From Gaertneriomyces semiglobifer (taxonomy: Eukaryota; Chytridiomycota; Chytridiomycetes; Spizellomycetales; Spizellomycetaceae), in NCBI GenBank assembly GCA_025558075.1, contig JAHLKF010000012.1, positions 434,001 through 498,000 on the forward strand: 64,000 nt of DNA, read 5' to 3'. The notes beneath the pieces were generated by a model. The model did not search any database. It had not been told where the DNA came from and saw nothing but the letters and a program-made list of their open reading frames with translations. A program made the translations under genes and the position numbers. Shown here piece after piece: positions 46,370 to 57,799 of the stretch; the first letter of the stretch is position 1; the number at the start of each line of letters is the position of its first letter.

Positions 46370-49300
46370 ATGATGAAAAATATTGGCAACGTCGCTTCGG
46401 CGGGCGGCTTCAAGGCATCGTCGTCCGTTGAAGCAATACCGGCAGCTCCGGACTTGACATGGGACACGATCAAGACGCCGGATGACATGCATCCCACACG
46501 CAGGAGTGTCAGGAAGAAAAGGCAATGTGATACCGCAGGTGCTGGACACGGTCGTCCTGGGAAGCTTTTTGGCCTTACAGAGGCACCGACGTTCAGACCG
46601 ACATGGAAGCAATGGCAGGATCCAATGAAGTATGTACAAAGTATCAGGGAGGAGGCTGAAAAAAGTGGATTAATAAAAATTGTCCCGCCGAAAGGGTGGA
46701 GGCCAGAGTTTGCCCTGGATCCAAAGGTGGGTGATTTGAGAACGTCAAAGTGCTAGTGCAGGTTCTTGTGGCTCCGCTGGCGGTCTTCAAATGCGTCGAG
46801 TGGTGCGCTCCCCAAGCTTCACGATTTTTGCTGCCTGGAATTTCACAATGCTTTCTCTGATGTTGTGTTTACTCGCCTTGGCTAAAATTCTTCTTTCGAC
46901 AGACCTTCTGGTTTAGCGGTCGAATAATGCCACTCAACACTCTTTCCGGGCAAACACGCATGACGCTCAATTATCTTGATCAACTTCAGACCTTTCATGC
47001 GCAATGTGGATCCGCATTCACCAGGGTACCGATCTTAAATGGGAGGGCTGTCAATCTGCATGCTCTTAAACAGGCGGTTGCCAAACGAGGAGGCTTCGAT
47101 GCCGTATGCGAGAACAGACTTTGGGCGGATATCGGGAGGGAGTGTGGGGCTTACGGTACTAGTGTCAGCAACTCCATCAGGTCTTCCTATCAAAAATGGG
47201 TTTTGCCATACGAGGAATTCTTGTCAGTGAAGAATAAAAAGGGATATTGTATTGCAGAGGTTGAGCCAATGGCTGAGACGGAAGAGCTGGAGTGGAAACC
47301 TGGAGATGTCTGCGAAGTCTGCTTTGACGAGTCAAGCGCAGAAAAGATCTTACTATGCGATCAGTGCAACCGAGGATTCCATACATTTTGTCTAAGACCC
47401 AGGCTTCTTGATATCCCTCAAGGAGAATGGTTATGCCCGCATTGTCTTGTAAATTCTAGTAACGATTACGGTTTTGAAGAAGCGCCGCGTAGGAGTCTTG
47501 AGGAGTTTCATCAAGTCGCAGACTATTTCAAAGCGATGCATTTCCATAAGCGAGGTCTCAACCCTGACAATGAGGAAGTTGTTGAGAACGAGTTCTGGCG
47601 CTTGGTGAATGACTGGGAGACTGATGTTGAAGTGGAGTACGGAGCCGATCTCCACTCAGCGACGCACGGTAGTGGCTTTCCCACTAAGGCGACGCATCCG
47701 GAATCGCCATATGCAACATGTCCATGGAATTTAACAAACATGCCCCACTTGCCGAATAGCCTGCTACATCATATCCCCGATATACCTGGCATGACAATTC
47801 CGTGGCTGTACGTAGGGATGTGTTTTGCAACATTTTGCTGGCACGTCGAGGACCATTGGACACCCAGCATTAATTACCTCCACTGGGGCGCAACCAAGAC
47901 ATGGTACGGTATCCCTGCCTCGGAAGCCGACAAGTTTGAAAACGTGATGCGCGAAGAATGTAAAGAGCTTTTTGAAGGCAACCGTGATCTGTTATTCCAT
48001 CTGACGACGTTACTCTCACCTGAAATATTAAAAGAACGCGGAGTGGAAGTCGTTGGTGTCAATCAACGGCCTGGAGAGTTTGTGATTACCTTTCCGCGGG
48101 CATACCATGCCGGATTTAACCAAGGTTTCAACTTGGCTGAAGCAGTCAATTTTGCCACAGCCGACTGGCTTCCCTATGGTTTGGCATCCGTGAAGCGATA
48201 CTGGGATTTTGAGCGACCTCCTGTCTTTTGTCATGAAGAGCTAGTCATAGAATGCGCTCAGGCCAAGGTTGGTGGCATTATAGGAGCCACACATCTACGT
48301 GAAGCCCTACAGCACATAATTGAACACAATGCAAACAACATTACTGCAGTGGAAAAGTACGTTCAGCATACCAACCATAAACCGGAGAAGGCCGAAAAGT
48401 GTTCAAAGTGCCATGGTTATTGCTTCATTGCATGTGTATTCTGGGATGATCCGAACCCCGAGCATCAGGTGTCCGTTTGTTTAGACTGTTGGTTACGGGA
48501 GGACAATCCGACTGGTCCAGGCACACCTTTTCAGCATGATGGTGCGATTGTTACCAGATATTCAATCAACGCCTTACAACAACTTTCACGAGACCTCGAT
48601 GTGATTTCCAAAGAAGTGGAACAATGGAAAACTGAAGTCGTTGCGGTCCTCGATGGCTCCAAAACTATCCCATTGGATGAAGTGAAGCGATTGCGAAAGT
48701 TCGGCGAGCAACAAGAGTACCATAGTGACGAGCTTAACCGGCTTGAGGAGTTGGAGAAGCTGATGAAACAATGGCGTAACACCTGCCGACAGATTCTCTT
48801 TCCTCGTTCCGGAAAGAAGAGACTACGCAAAAGGGCAGAATTAGAGGCAATGGAAAGTTCCAATGAGGAAACAACGTTTTTGCCTAAGCGGGATGTTGAA
48901 AACATCAGAAGTCTCGTGGATTTTGCACAACGCCATCTGTTCGGAATGGAGGAAGTGGAGTTAATGAAAGATTTTTTGACCACTATCACCGATTTCCAGA
49001 GGCAGGCGGCGCAGTTACTTAGTGTTGCCTCGATTGATGCAGACTCATCCCACGCTGCGATACAGGAGATGATTTCTGCCGGTGAAGCTCTTCAAGTTGA
49101 GGGTATTCCAGAAATACCTCAATTAGTGCGACTGCGCGGGGCTGTAGAGTGGATTAAAGATTCACAACGTTTTCTTGCGGACGTTGATGATTTTGACTCG
49201 GATTGTCTTGCTGAATGGTCTGGTGAGGGTGTTCCACCTGCTCCGGAATTGCCGCTCTCGTACCATCAATTGCTTGTCGCGCTCGATGAGGCCAAAGAGT

Positions 49301-51273
49301 TGGGGCTGAAAGCCGAGCATAGCGTTGTGGCTCAATTGAAGGCTCGGAAACACCTCGCTGACGAATTACGCGTTCGATGGAGGGCTATGAATCTTTCGGG
49401 AGACGACTACAGAAGGAAAGGCCGGAAAATTAAATGGGAAGATGTTGATGCGATCGTTCGGGAGGCTTGGAAGATTGCAAGCGAGGAGAGTATCTGGGAA
49501 GAGATGTGGAGCGTGTGGTGGAAATGCCGCAAGTGGCTGCAGCTCCATATAGCCCTCAGCCATCAAAATGGTAAACCGCAATTGGAGGTGTTAAGTCTAC
49601 TGCTTGATCAGGTTCCGGCTGGCGTGGAAATTGCTGAGGCGGCGGAGATACGGAAAATTGTTTCACCATCTTTGGAGGGAGAGGAGAAAATGCGCAAGTG
49701 CTTGGGCATTGGACCAAAGAGCACGCTAGCTGTGGTGGAGAGAAAGCTGGCGGATGTTGTTGGGACGTTCGAGCGAATGGACTGGGTGATGGGCTTGCTT
49801 AAGACTGGAGAAGCAGTCAGAGATCTGGATCACGAGAAATCGTACTATTGCACATGCCTATTACCAGACTCTTCAACCATGATTGCGTGTGAATCTTGCC
49901 ACGAGTGGTATCACGTTGTTTGCATAGGATTATCCAAGAAGATCTTACGTCATTTGGAAGGTTTCGTTTGCTTTATCTGCCAGGGTGACATGGAACCGGT
50001 ATACGCTGTTCGAAAGATTACCTTGGCAGATGTCGAGGCGTTGAGCGATTGGTGCAACGAATGCGCTGTTGAATTCAGTTGGACTGGTCCTATTCAACAG
50101 ATGGTGAACAGCTGTCGTACCATTGAGCAGTGCGTACAAAGTGAGGTCGCACTTGTAGTATCAGCAGAATCGGGGCGTTTGGACGCAGAAGGGGTCAGTA
50201 AGCTCCGAGCGCTGCTGCGCGTTTTGACTGGGAGCCCTGTATCACATCGAACTTTGATGGAGTCCATCGTGGAGCACCTGCGACGCAACGCTGCCATTAT
50301 CGACCGTCCTCTTACTATCAAGCAAGAGGTATCCACCCCCACACGGTCGCCACCTCACGAGCCCGTCACGCCGCCGGATAGCGTACCTCAGACCGGGGGC
50401 TTCCGATTGAAAGTGGGTGGCGCGACCGAAGAATGTCCGTGCCAACAGGGTTCCGTTGATGACAACATGGTAGGATGTGATGAATGCGGACAATGGTATC
50501 ATTTTGGTTGTGTGGGGCTAGAGAAGCATGTGGACGTTCATGGTCATTGGGCTTGCGCTGCCTGTAGTTCGTCAGGCGGGAGTTCAGCTGCTCGGATACC
50601 CGCGCCGGCCATAGGATCCCAAACATCGAGAAGAAAACAAAAGTTGTCCAAAAGTGAGAGTACACATATTGCGAAGGGCGGAGAGAAGCGAGAGCGTGGA
50701 GTGGATTCCTTGCCTACGGAGAAGCTCGCGAAACGGAAGCGAGGAAGGCCAAGAAAAAATGCTCTTCATACGCCGACTCCACCACACGAGATGCAAGGAG
50801 TAGGGATATCAGAGACTTCAGGAGTATCCGCCGAGAAGTCATTGACGGTTGAGTGGGATACTCAATCACGACATCCACCCGTTTATCATTCCCCACAGCC
50901 GGGTCTACACGGGAGCGTACTGCCGGGCGGGAACTGGCCGGACTACTATCCGCGTCATGAGTCCACTAATACCCTCAATCCGTCACCACAACAAGCATTG
51001 GCAGATGTCTTCAAACATCCACTGGCTTTTCATTATGATAATCATGCGACGTACACAACGCTTTCGTATTCGGGACATCCATCGTCGACGCACTTCGCAC
51101 TGGAGCAGTATGGCCATGGTAAAGCCATCGGCTACGGGCGACATCCTGATGAGCAATCCCTAAGCCATGTTCAGTACCGCATCCCAGATTATCCGTTCTA
51201 TGTCCCTCCAACCACTGCTTCTCACCAAGAAAGCTCTGGCGATCAGTCAAGCCATCGACCATGGAAGTCGTAA
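46370..51273 (+). CDS. KDM5/JARID1-type histone H3K4 demethylase
   Basis: Model: 46370-46726 joined to 46903-51273 (176 bp intron, phase 0), 1575 residues. Order: JmjN (about 71-112, APTFRPTWKQWQDPMKYV); ARID DNA-binding domain (about 141-225); PHD1 (about 254-301, CEVCFDESSAEKILLCDQCN); JmjC with FCWHVEDHW (Fe-binding His 433 and Glu 435) and YHAGFN (His 521); a C5HC2 zinc finger (CSKCHGYCFIACV); a long PLU-1 helical region; PHD2 (about 1099-1145); PHD3 (about 1296-1340); and an AT-hook-like KRKRGRPRKN near 1398. The three metal ligands are intact, so an active Fe(II)/2-oxoglutarate enzyme removing methyl groups from H3K4 is expected. The intron falls exactly between JmjN and ARID, and splicing restores TFWFSGRIMPLN. 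Confidence 0.95.
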
Positions 51274-51519
51274 ACGTCTGACGCACATTTCGCTTTCCAG
51301 CTATCGCGGGAAACCGACCATTTTTGGGATAGAGTATATGTATGCACAACTTTAATGTGCCATTTGTTGTATATTTTCAACGTCTTGGAATCGACTTCTT
51401 GCTACAAATGATTTGACTATGTAATACTACTTGCCCAGCAGAGCTGTAGACTGCGAGCTCATTACAAAGAGCTCGCGCAACTTGGTTATTCACAAACCAA
51501 GTGTCGGCATTTCATCCAA
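51274..51519. other. Spacer between KDM5 and tRNA-Gly copy 4
   Basis: About 245 bp of 3' flank. A short inverted repeat GAGCTC..GAGCTC with CAAGT/ACTTG neighbours lies near 51455-51500; nothing else is seen. Confidence 0.35.
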
Positions 51520-51590
51520 GCATTGGTGGTTTAGTGGCATAATTACCGCCTGCCACGCGGTAGACCCGAGTTCGATTCTCGGCCAATGCA
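51520..51590 (+). tRNA. tRNA-Gly (anticodon GCC), copy 4
   Basis: Same 71-nt sequence as copies 1-3, with the ATTTCATCCAA leader and a TTTT terminator. It lies between the KDM5 and holocytochrome c synthase genes, both on the same strand. Confidence 0.96.
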
Positions 51591-51833
51591 TTTTGATCGT
51601 TGGACGGACTACTTATCAATATCTCTTTCAGCCCTAACCCCAGATACTCAGATCCGCGTCTTAAATTTTCCGGCCGACGTTTTTGCTTAGCGTCGCTTCC
51701 AAAGTTCCGCATCTTTTCAAAGTAGGAAAACGCAGACGGTGCAGACGAATGCAAAGAAGGTAGCGACGAAAGAAAGCAGTCTGTGAATCAGCGGAGAAAA
51801 CAGCTCCAAACTACGACGCGTTACGACAAGATA

Positions 51834-52703
51834 ATGTCAGAACAGGAGACGACAGGATCAACAAAGCCATCAGGATGTCCAGTCGACCATTCCTCGTTTG
51901 CCAAAGTCGCTTCCAAGCACAGCGATACCTCATCATCAACATCATCCGGTAACACTGCCAGCACCGGAGGATGTCCCGTAGACCACACCAAGTTCACGGG
52001 CAACGCCGATCCTCACACAGGTGGACTGAACCCGCTCAACATGATGCCTAACCTTTCGCAGGCGCCTGCGCAAGGTCAACGTGCACATCTCAGCACCGAA
52101 CGTAGTCAGTCGTCTATTCCCCGTAGCGACGCCCAAGAAACTTGGGAGTACCCGTCGCCGCAGCAGTTTTACAATGCACTGAAGCGCAAGGGCTACGAAA
52201 CTCCCGAGGAAGAAGTACCTACCATGGTGGACATTCATAATTTCTTGAACGAGGCGTGTTGGGGGGAGGTTCTCAAGTGGGAAAAACTGTTCCACTGCGA
52301 TTGTAAAGATGTGAAATTGGCAAAGTTTCAGGGAAGGCCAAAGGACCTCACACCAAAGGCGCGCGTGTACAGCTGGTTTGGGTAAGTACTGCGATTGAGC
52401 GAAAGCACTTATAATATTCAATCATGAATTCTATGCTCTAATACTGACTTGCCGTCTGGCGTTTGCAGCGTGGACAAGCCTTTCGACCGTCACGACTGGT
52501 TCGTCGATCGTTGTGGCCAGCAAGTCCGCTATGTAATAGATTATTACTCGGCACCTGACGAAGCCCCCGGTGTACCCGCCTTCAACGTCGATGTCAGACC
52601 AGCCTTCGACAGCCCATCCGCAATATTCGACCGCGCGCGCATGGGCGCCAAGAGAATTTGGGAGCGGTTCTTCCCCAGCGAAGACTCGGAATACTCGCAC
52701 TAG
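51834..52703 (+). CDS. Holocytochrome c synthase (cytochrome c heme lyase)
   Basis: Model: 51834-52381 joined to 52469-52703 (87 bp intron, GTAAGT donor), 260 residues. Two CPVDH motifs (SGCPVDHSSF and GGCPVDHTKF) are the heme regulatory Cys-Pro motifs. The catalytic core follows: WEYPSPQQFYNALKRKGYET, then VDIHNFLNEACWGEVLKWE, RPKDLTPKARVYSWFG and, after the intron, DKPFDRHDWFVDRCG and VRYVIDYYS. The enzyme attaches heme covalently to the CXXCH of apocytochrome c in the mitochondrial intermembrane space. The length is normal for the family and the core His/Asp residues (FDRHDW) are present. It converges with the CAF-1 gene 131 bp away. Confidence 0.95.
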
Positions 52704-52834
52704 AAGCACTACCGTTTTTGCTGTATTTATTAAGGAATCCCTTGCCGGTTCCGGTCGTCGTAATCATGATAGATTAATAGAATTGTATACGGCAAGGCTC
52801 CATGCAATCATGTCAACGGGATATCGCTTGGTCG

Positions 52835-55160
52835 TCAGGTCCCGCTGGGTTGAAGTGTACCCTCTACGACTGCCACCGCCTTGTTGTTTTTCTTGCGCGG
52901 TTTTTGTTGTGTGCCGTCCGCTTTGGGTTTCTTGTTCGGGGCTTTGGGAGTAGAGGGGTTTTTTGGCTTCTTGGTCTTGGGTGGCTTTTTGGTTTTGTCC
53001 GCTTTATCGCCCGTGGCGGCGGGTGGAGTCTTTTTCTCACCTGCCGTAGGGTCGATCGGTAGTGTGAAGCCTACGAACAGCAATCACAGCGTACATTAGA
53101 ATCGGTCAAGTCCAAATGCACCTAATCAGAAACTGACCATCAAGCACCTGCGCTCTACAGGCACTCAATACATTGGGTATCTCTCCATCGTCTGTCCAAT
53201 ACAATCCAACAATATCCACCGTCAGCGGCTTCAATATCCCCCATCTCGGCCGATCCTTTCTCTTGGCCCCATCACCGTCCTTTATCAGTCGCGGTGACCT
53301 TGTTCTCACATCACCTTCTTCATCTTCCATGCCTTCGCCTTCACTCAAATAACCTTCTGGAACGACCCATCCCTCTTCCTCGCCCTCCTCATCTTCAGCA
53401 TCGTCCTCAGGCTCGGCTTCAGAATTCAACTCCTCGCCGGGCTCATCATCTTCCCATTCCGCCTCGGAATCATAATCGTAATCCAATGTAGCGTCGCGGA
53501 AGAACGGGTTACGGTAGGCGTGTCGACAAGATTTCCCTGCTGGGAGCGTAGCAGAAACACTTGGGCGACTGGTATCAAGCATGCTTATGTCCATTTCAGG
53601 CAAGGCCGTTGCAGCAGGGAGGACTTTGGGTAATTTCGACCATGTTCCCCAGTACGCCGGCCGGATATTCTCAGCAAATTGTAATAGTCGATATTTCGTG
53701 GATGTTGTATTGTCCTCTACAGGAGATGACTTTTGTAAAGACTGGAGGTACTCTTGCTTTGATGCCCTCCACCCTTCGAGGTACTCGTCGATCGTGATAT
53801 TCGCATTCTGAGATGCGGGTACTTGAATATCGTCTTTATACCACCGGTTCCAGGGTGCTACGGTCATTCGCTCCTTGCAGTGAAATTTAGGAAAGCTATC
53901 CCAGAACCGCTTGAGCTCCGCATCGACCCCATCATCTTGGGCACCACCCTTAGCGTCCTCCTTTTTGACGACACTGAAGAAACCCGTCAAGCTCCTTTGC
54001 TTGCACTTTTCCTTCTCTTCTTCGGCCTTTTTATCTGCTTCTCTAGCAGCCTTTTCTGCCGCTTTGCGCTCCTTTTCGGCACGTTTATCAGTTGCCTTGC
54101 GTTCTTTCTCTGCCAAGCGTTCCGCAGCCTTACGCTCCTTCTCACGTTCACGCTCGCGTTCTTTCTCTTCCTTTTCCCGCTCCCGCTCTTTCGCTTTCTC
54201 CTCTTTTTCTCTTTCGCGTTCTCGTGCCTTTTCTTCCTTTTCCAGTCGAGCTCGCTCGGCCTTTTCATGCTTTTCGCGTTCTTTCGCTGCTCGTCGCTCC
54301 TCTGCGCTAATCGGGAACAACTTGCTTTGTTCATCAGCAGAAAGCGATGAGAATTTGGACTGAAGATAAGCGCACATATCACGTCGTTGTTCCCTTCGTT
54401 GTCGCAAAATCGGCGCTATTTCCGTCGGGAAATGTGTTAAATCCTCCACTTCCCATCTCCACACAGCTAAAGCCTCGGGACACGTTCCATTCCTCTCCAA
54501 CCCGTAATTCCTGCGGGTAGCAATCTCTTTAATGGTTCGCTCCACAAGGTCCACACCCAGAAACGGTACCGTCTCTTCCGCGTCGCTCCCGAAATCCGGA
54601 GGACACAGCTGTTCCTGAACGTGTTTCGCAATCTCGTCTGCATTCAACGCGCTTTCTTCCACGAGCTTGGCAATCAATGGAAGAAACACTGCGGGGATGG
54701 CTGCGAGTGTAGGATGTTCTTTGGCGACTTGATCTTTGAAAGCAAAAAACGCGGCGAGGTCAGAGACTGTGGCCGGATGTCGTTGGAAATGGAGTTGTTT
54801 CTCGGGAAACGTGAGAACACCTTTTTCTAGAGTCGGCATCGATGTTGACGTGGTGATGACTGGAGTTTGTGGATGCGGTGTTGTGGGTGTTTCGGCAGCG
54901 CTCGATTGGCGTGTTCGTCGTCGTTTCGGTGTGTTGTTTTCTTGTGGCGTAGTTCCGTCAGGGTTAACTGGAACAGTGGTGCTTTTGCGCTTCTTTCTCG
55001 GCGGCCTACTCGGTTTCTCATTGCTGGGGACAGGCACATCCACGACCTCCATAGAAGAGTCGGCATTGCCAGCGGGCGAGTCGGTGTCAACGTCCATATC
55101 CATGACGGAAGGTTGCTGACTTGACCGCACCTCCCTTCCTATTCCTGTTCCATGCTCCAT
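52835..55160 (-). CDS. Chromatin assembly factor 1 large subunit (p150/CAC1)
   Basis: Model: complement of 52835-53070 and 53138-55160 (67 bp intron), 752 residues. The N-terminal 100 residues are disordered. A KER-type region of about 110 residues (KEREREKEEKAKEREREKEE and similar), almost only Lys, Glu, Arg and Ala, should form a single long charged helix that binds DNA. The PIP-like box QRSLTGFF (PCNA contact) follows directly. The acidic ED region includes DYDYDSEAEWEDDEPGEEL and EEEGWVVPEGYLSEGEG, and the conserved lead-in is YWGTWSKLPK. CAF-1 deposits H3-H4 behind replication forks through PCNA. The second exon is Lys/Pro-rich (TKKPPKTKKPKNPSTPKAP) and its frame is recovered only after splicing. 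Confidence 0.92.
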
Positions 55161-55454
55161 GCTTATTCCGTCCTATCCATCTTGCATAGCAGCTGCTTAA
55201 CGCCCGGCCGACGGAAAAGGCGCCGGGTGTGTCCGAACGCCGCGTCCAGACAAAATTACGTAACCGCCACTCAAGTCCGGAGTGAAGTGAGTGCCGACTT
55301 GCACCAGCGACAACCTTGTTTGTCTTTGATTTGTTTCTTAAAGTCCTAACTCGTGTCCGTAATATTCATATCAAAAAGTCACATATTCACATATACGGCA
55401 TCTATCATATCTAACACAATCCGCGCATTCGCTCTACAATGGCGAGACTGGTTC

Positions 55455-57101
55455 TCACAACTTGGCGCGCTCCTTTTCCATAACCTCCTTGTCCAAGGCC
55501 CTGAGGACCCGCCTCAAGATCTTCCCGCTCGCTGCTTTAGGAATCTCGTCCACAAATGCTACACCTCCTCGAAGCCACTTGTGCTGTGCAGCCTTGCCTT
55601 CAATGTACTGCTGCACCTCGCGCTCAGTCAGCTTAGCACCGGGTTTCACCACTACGTATGCGCGCGGAAGCTCTCCGCATCGCTCGTCTGGACGCGAAAT
55701 GACCGCAGCATCTTGAATGGATGGGTGGGCCAATAAGTAACCCTCGAGTTCGGCGGGAGGGACTTGGAGACCCTTGTATTTAATCAGCTCCTTCAGCCGA
55801 TCCACAATGTAAAAGTAACCCTTCTCACAGACGTAGGCCACATCACCGGTATGTAGCCAGCCCTCGCTGTCAATGGTGTCACGAGTTGCAGCGTCATTGT
55901 TATGGTAACCCTTCATCACATTCGGTCCTCGAACCCACAGTTCTCCACGCTCATTGATCTTGCAATCTTTGCCAGTGTCTGGGTCCACGATTCGAGCTGC
56001 CACTCCTGGCACTAGTTGCCCAATGGAGCCATCAGGCACATTGGCATCCGAGCCTGTGTGTGTGACAGGGCTAGACTCGGTCATGCCATATCCCTGAACG
56101 ACCACGACGTTCAGGCGGCGGGCAGCAGCACGTGAGACCTCGTCAGAGAGCGGAGCCGCTCCCGACATGATGTAGCGGAGAGACGAGAGATTGTACTTGT
56201 CAACGATGGGATGTTTGGCTAAACCGATGACGATCGGTGGAACGATATGCGTATAGGTGACCTTGTATTTCTGCAAGGCTTCCAGGTAGGCAACGAGATC
56301 AAACTTTTGAAAAACAACCAACTTGACTCCGGCACGTAGGGCAGTGTGCAGGGAAAGGTTTAAGCCGTAGATGTGATAAAATGGCAAGACGCCGGTCCAA
56401 ACGTCATCGGGTTGGAAAGGCTGTGCAGCAGCGTGAAAGGCACTGATTTGATGAACATTTGCGACCATGTTGTAGTGAGTCGTTTCTACGCCTTTGCTCC
56501 TGCCGGTGGTCCCGGAAGAGTAACACAGATAGGCTGGACGCGTGGTAAGCTCTTCTTGGGAAAACTGAACTGGCTGGAGATACTCGCAGGAAAAGATGTC
56601 GTAGATTGTCTTTGTTCCACCCACACTTTCTCGGCCAAATATGAAGATGGCTTCGGGCGGAATGCCGACCTGTGCAGCGGCTTTGGCCGCAATGGGCAAG
56701 AGAGGCGCGCAGGTGATCAAGATGCGTGCACCCGCGTCCTTCAACTGATAAGCAAGCTCATCAGCAGTGTAGGTAGGGTTCGCCAAGGTCACGGTGCAGC
56801 CGGCCCGTAAGGTACCAAAAACAACGGTTGGATAGTCGAGCTGGTTTGGACTAAACACACCGACAACATCCCACTTGGCTAGAGCCAATCGCGCACGCAA
56901 TCCGCTGGCAAAACGGTTGATTCGGTGGACGAGCTCACCGTAGGTGAGAGATTCGCCTGAAACGGCGTCGACTAGTGCAATTAGGTCCCGTTTTGGGGCG
57001 ATAGAAGCCTGACCACGTCCGGCACTCGGCGAGTCAAAGACATAGGTATAAGAGTCCACGATCGGCGGCGGAGTCGAAGGAACGCTTGATGTGAACACCA
57101 T
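55455..57101 (-). CDS. 4-coumarate--CoA ligase-like acyl-CoA synthetase, peroxisomal
   Basis: Single-exon protein of 548 residues of the ANL adenylating superfamily. Visible motifs: YSSGTTGRSKGVE (phosphate loop, about 193-204), QGYGMTESSPVTH (about 334-346), GELWVRGPNVMKGY, GWLHTGDVA, YFYIVDRLKELIKYKGLQVPP (hinge) and PKAASGKILRR with the catalytic Lys. The C-terminal tripeptide AKL is a type 1 peroxisomal targeting signal. It activates a carboxylic acid (phenylpropanoid or fatty acid) to the acyl-CoA through an adenylate; the exact substrate is unknown. The frame is open up to 57170 but only with a TTG; the first ATG is at 57101. It runs in tandem with the CAF-1 gene. Confidence 0.92.
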   Translation of the reverse strand: MVFTSSVPSTPPPIVDSYTYVFDSPSAGRGQASIAPKRDLIALVDAVSGESLTYGELVHRINRFASGLRARLALAKWDVVGVFSPNQLDYPTVVFGTLRAGCTVTLANPTYTADELAYQLKDAGARILITCAPLLPIAAKAAAQVGIPPEAIFIFGRESVGGTKTIYDIFSCEYLQPVQFSQEELTTRPAYLCYSSGTTGRSKGVETTHYNMVANVHQISAFHAAAQPFQPDDVWTGVLPFYHIYGLNLSLHTALRAGVKLVVFQKFDLVAYLEALQKYKVTYTHIVPPIVIGLAKHPIVDKYNLSSLRYIMSGAAPLSDEVSRAAARRLNVVVVQGYGMTESSPVTHTGSDANVPDGSIGQLVPGVAARIVDPDTGKDCKINERGELWVRGPNVMKGYHNNDAATRDTIDSEGWLHTGDVAYVCEKGYFYIVDRLKELIKYKGLQVPPAELEGYLLAHPSIQDAAVISRPDERCGELPRAYVVVKPGAKLTEREVQQYIEGKAAQHKWLRGGVAFVDEIPKAASGKILRRVLRALDKEVMEKERAKL

Positions 57102-57799
57102 TTTGTGACAGTCCTCTTGTAATTCAGCGGGTTTGAATGAGGCTGCTGGGGGCGAGGTGTTGAATATCAAGCACTCTACGACAAACCACTGGATGCGGAC
57201 ATACCTTTGACAAGCACCAGTGTAAATTAGAGTCGAATGCCTGGTTAACCGCGCGGCCGCCTTGTCGACGTCTCTCTTTTATAGTCGCCCTTTGCCTCCC
57301 TGCTCGGTTTCTCCGTTTTACCCTCTCGAGTCTCGACAATCTCCGTCGTCGCAGAGCCAACGCCAGTACTCAATTCACTTTTCACTTTCAATTCCAACGC
57401 CAGGCGGGCGGTCGCTTCGTCGTGGCCCGCCCACTTAAGGTTAGTCGATAACAGACATTGCCAGGATCAATGATTAGATGAGTCACTTGTGTGTCCGGTT
57501 GAACAGTGCACCCGAACCGCCGTTTGCGTCCATTGGGAATTTGGGAATCTCACCTCACGTGGTAACACCAAACTATCCAGGTTACACACACCTTATTGCT
57601 CTCGTGTCCAAGGCCGTGATGGCACTGCATTCTTAGTGATAAACTGTGTGCTCTTCTGTGTACTTATAGATAAATAGAATGTCTTGCTCTCGCCACACGA
57701 ATCTGAACACACCAAAATTAAATTAATAAGTTGAAAGCTGAGCTTGAAATCTTGAGATCTTGAGAGTCGGCCTTGGCGGTACGTCCATTTTCGAATGGT
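57102..57799. other. Intergenic with the ligase promoter
   Basis: About 700 bp upstream of the ligase gene. It has a TATA box at 57277-57283 and several CpG-rich short stretches. No other gene is seen. Confidence 0.45.
57277..57283 (-). promoter_or_regulatory. TATA box of the 4CL-like ligase
   Basis: TATAAAA on the minus strand, about 176 bp upstream of the ATG at 57101, next to CT-rich sequence on the coding strand's complement. Confidence 0.45.

Noticed and set aside
53823..54382. Long hydrophobic plus-strand ORF (SLLCRFALLFGTFISCLAFF and more) opposite CAF-1
   Set aside because: It is the antisense of the charged Lys/Glu/Arg region, which always reads as Phe/Leu/Ser-rich on the other strand.
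57102..57170. Longer N-terminus for the 4CL-like ligase
   Set aside because: The frame is open to 57170 but begins with TTG; the first ATG is at 57101 and the family needs no more sequence.
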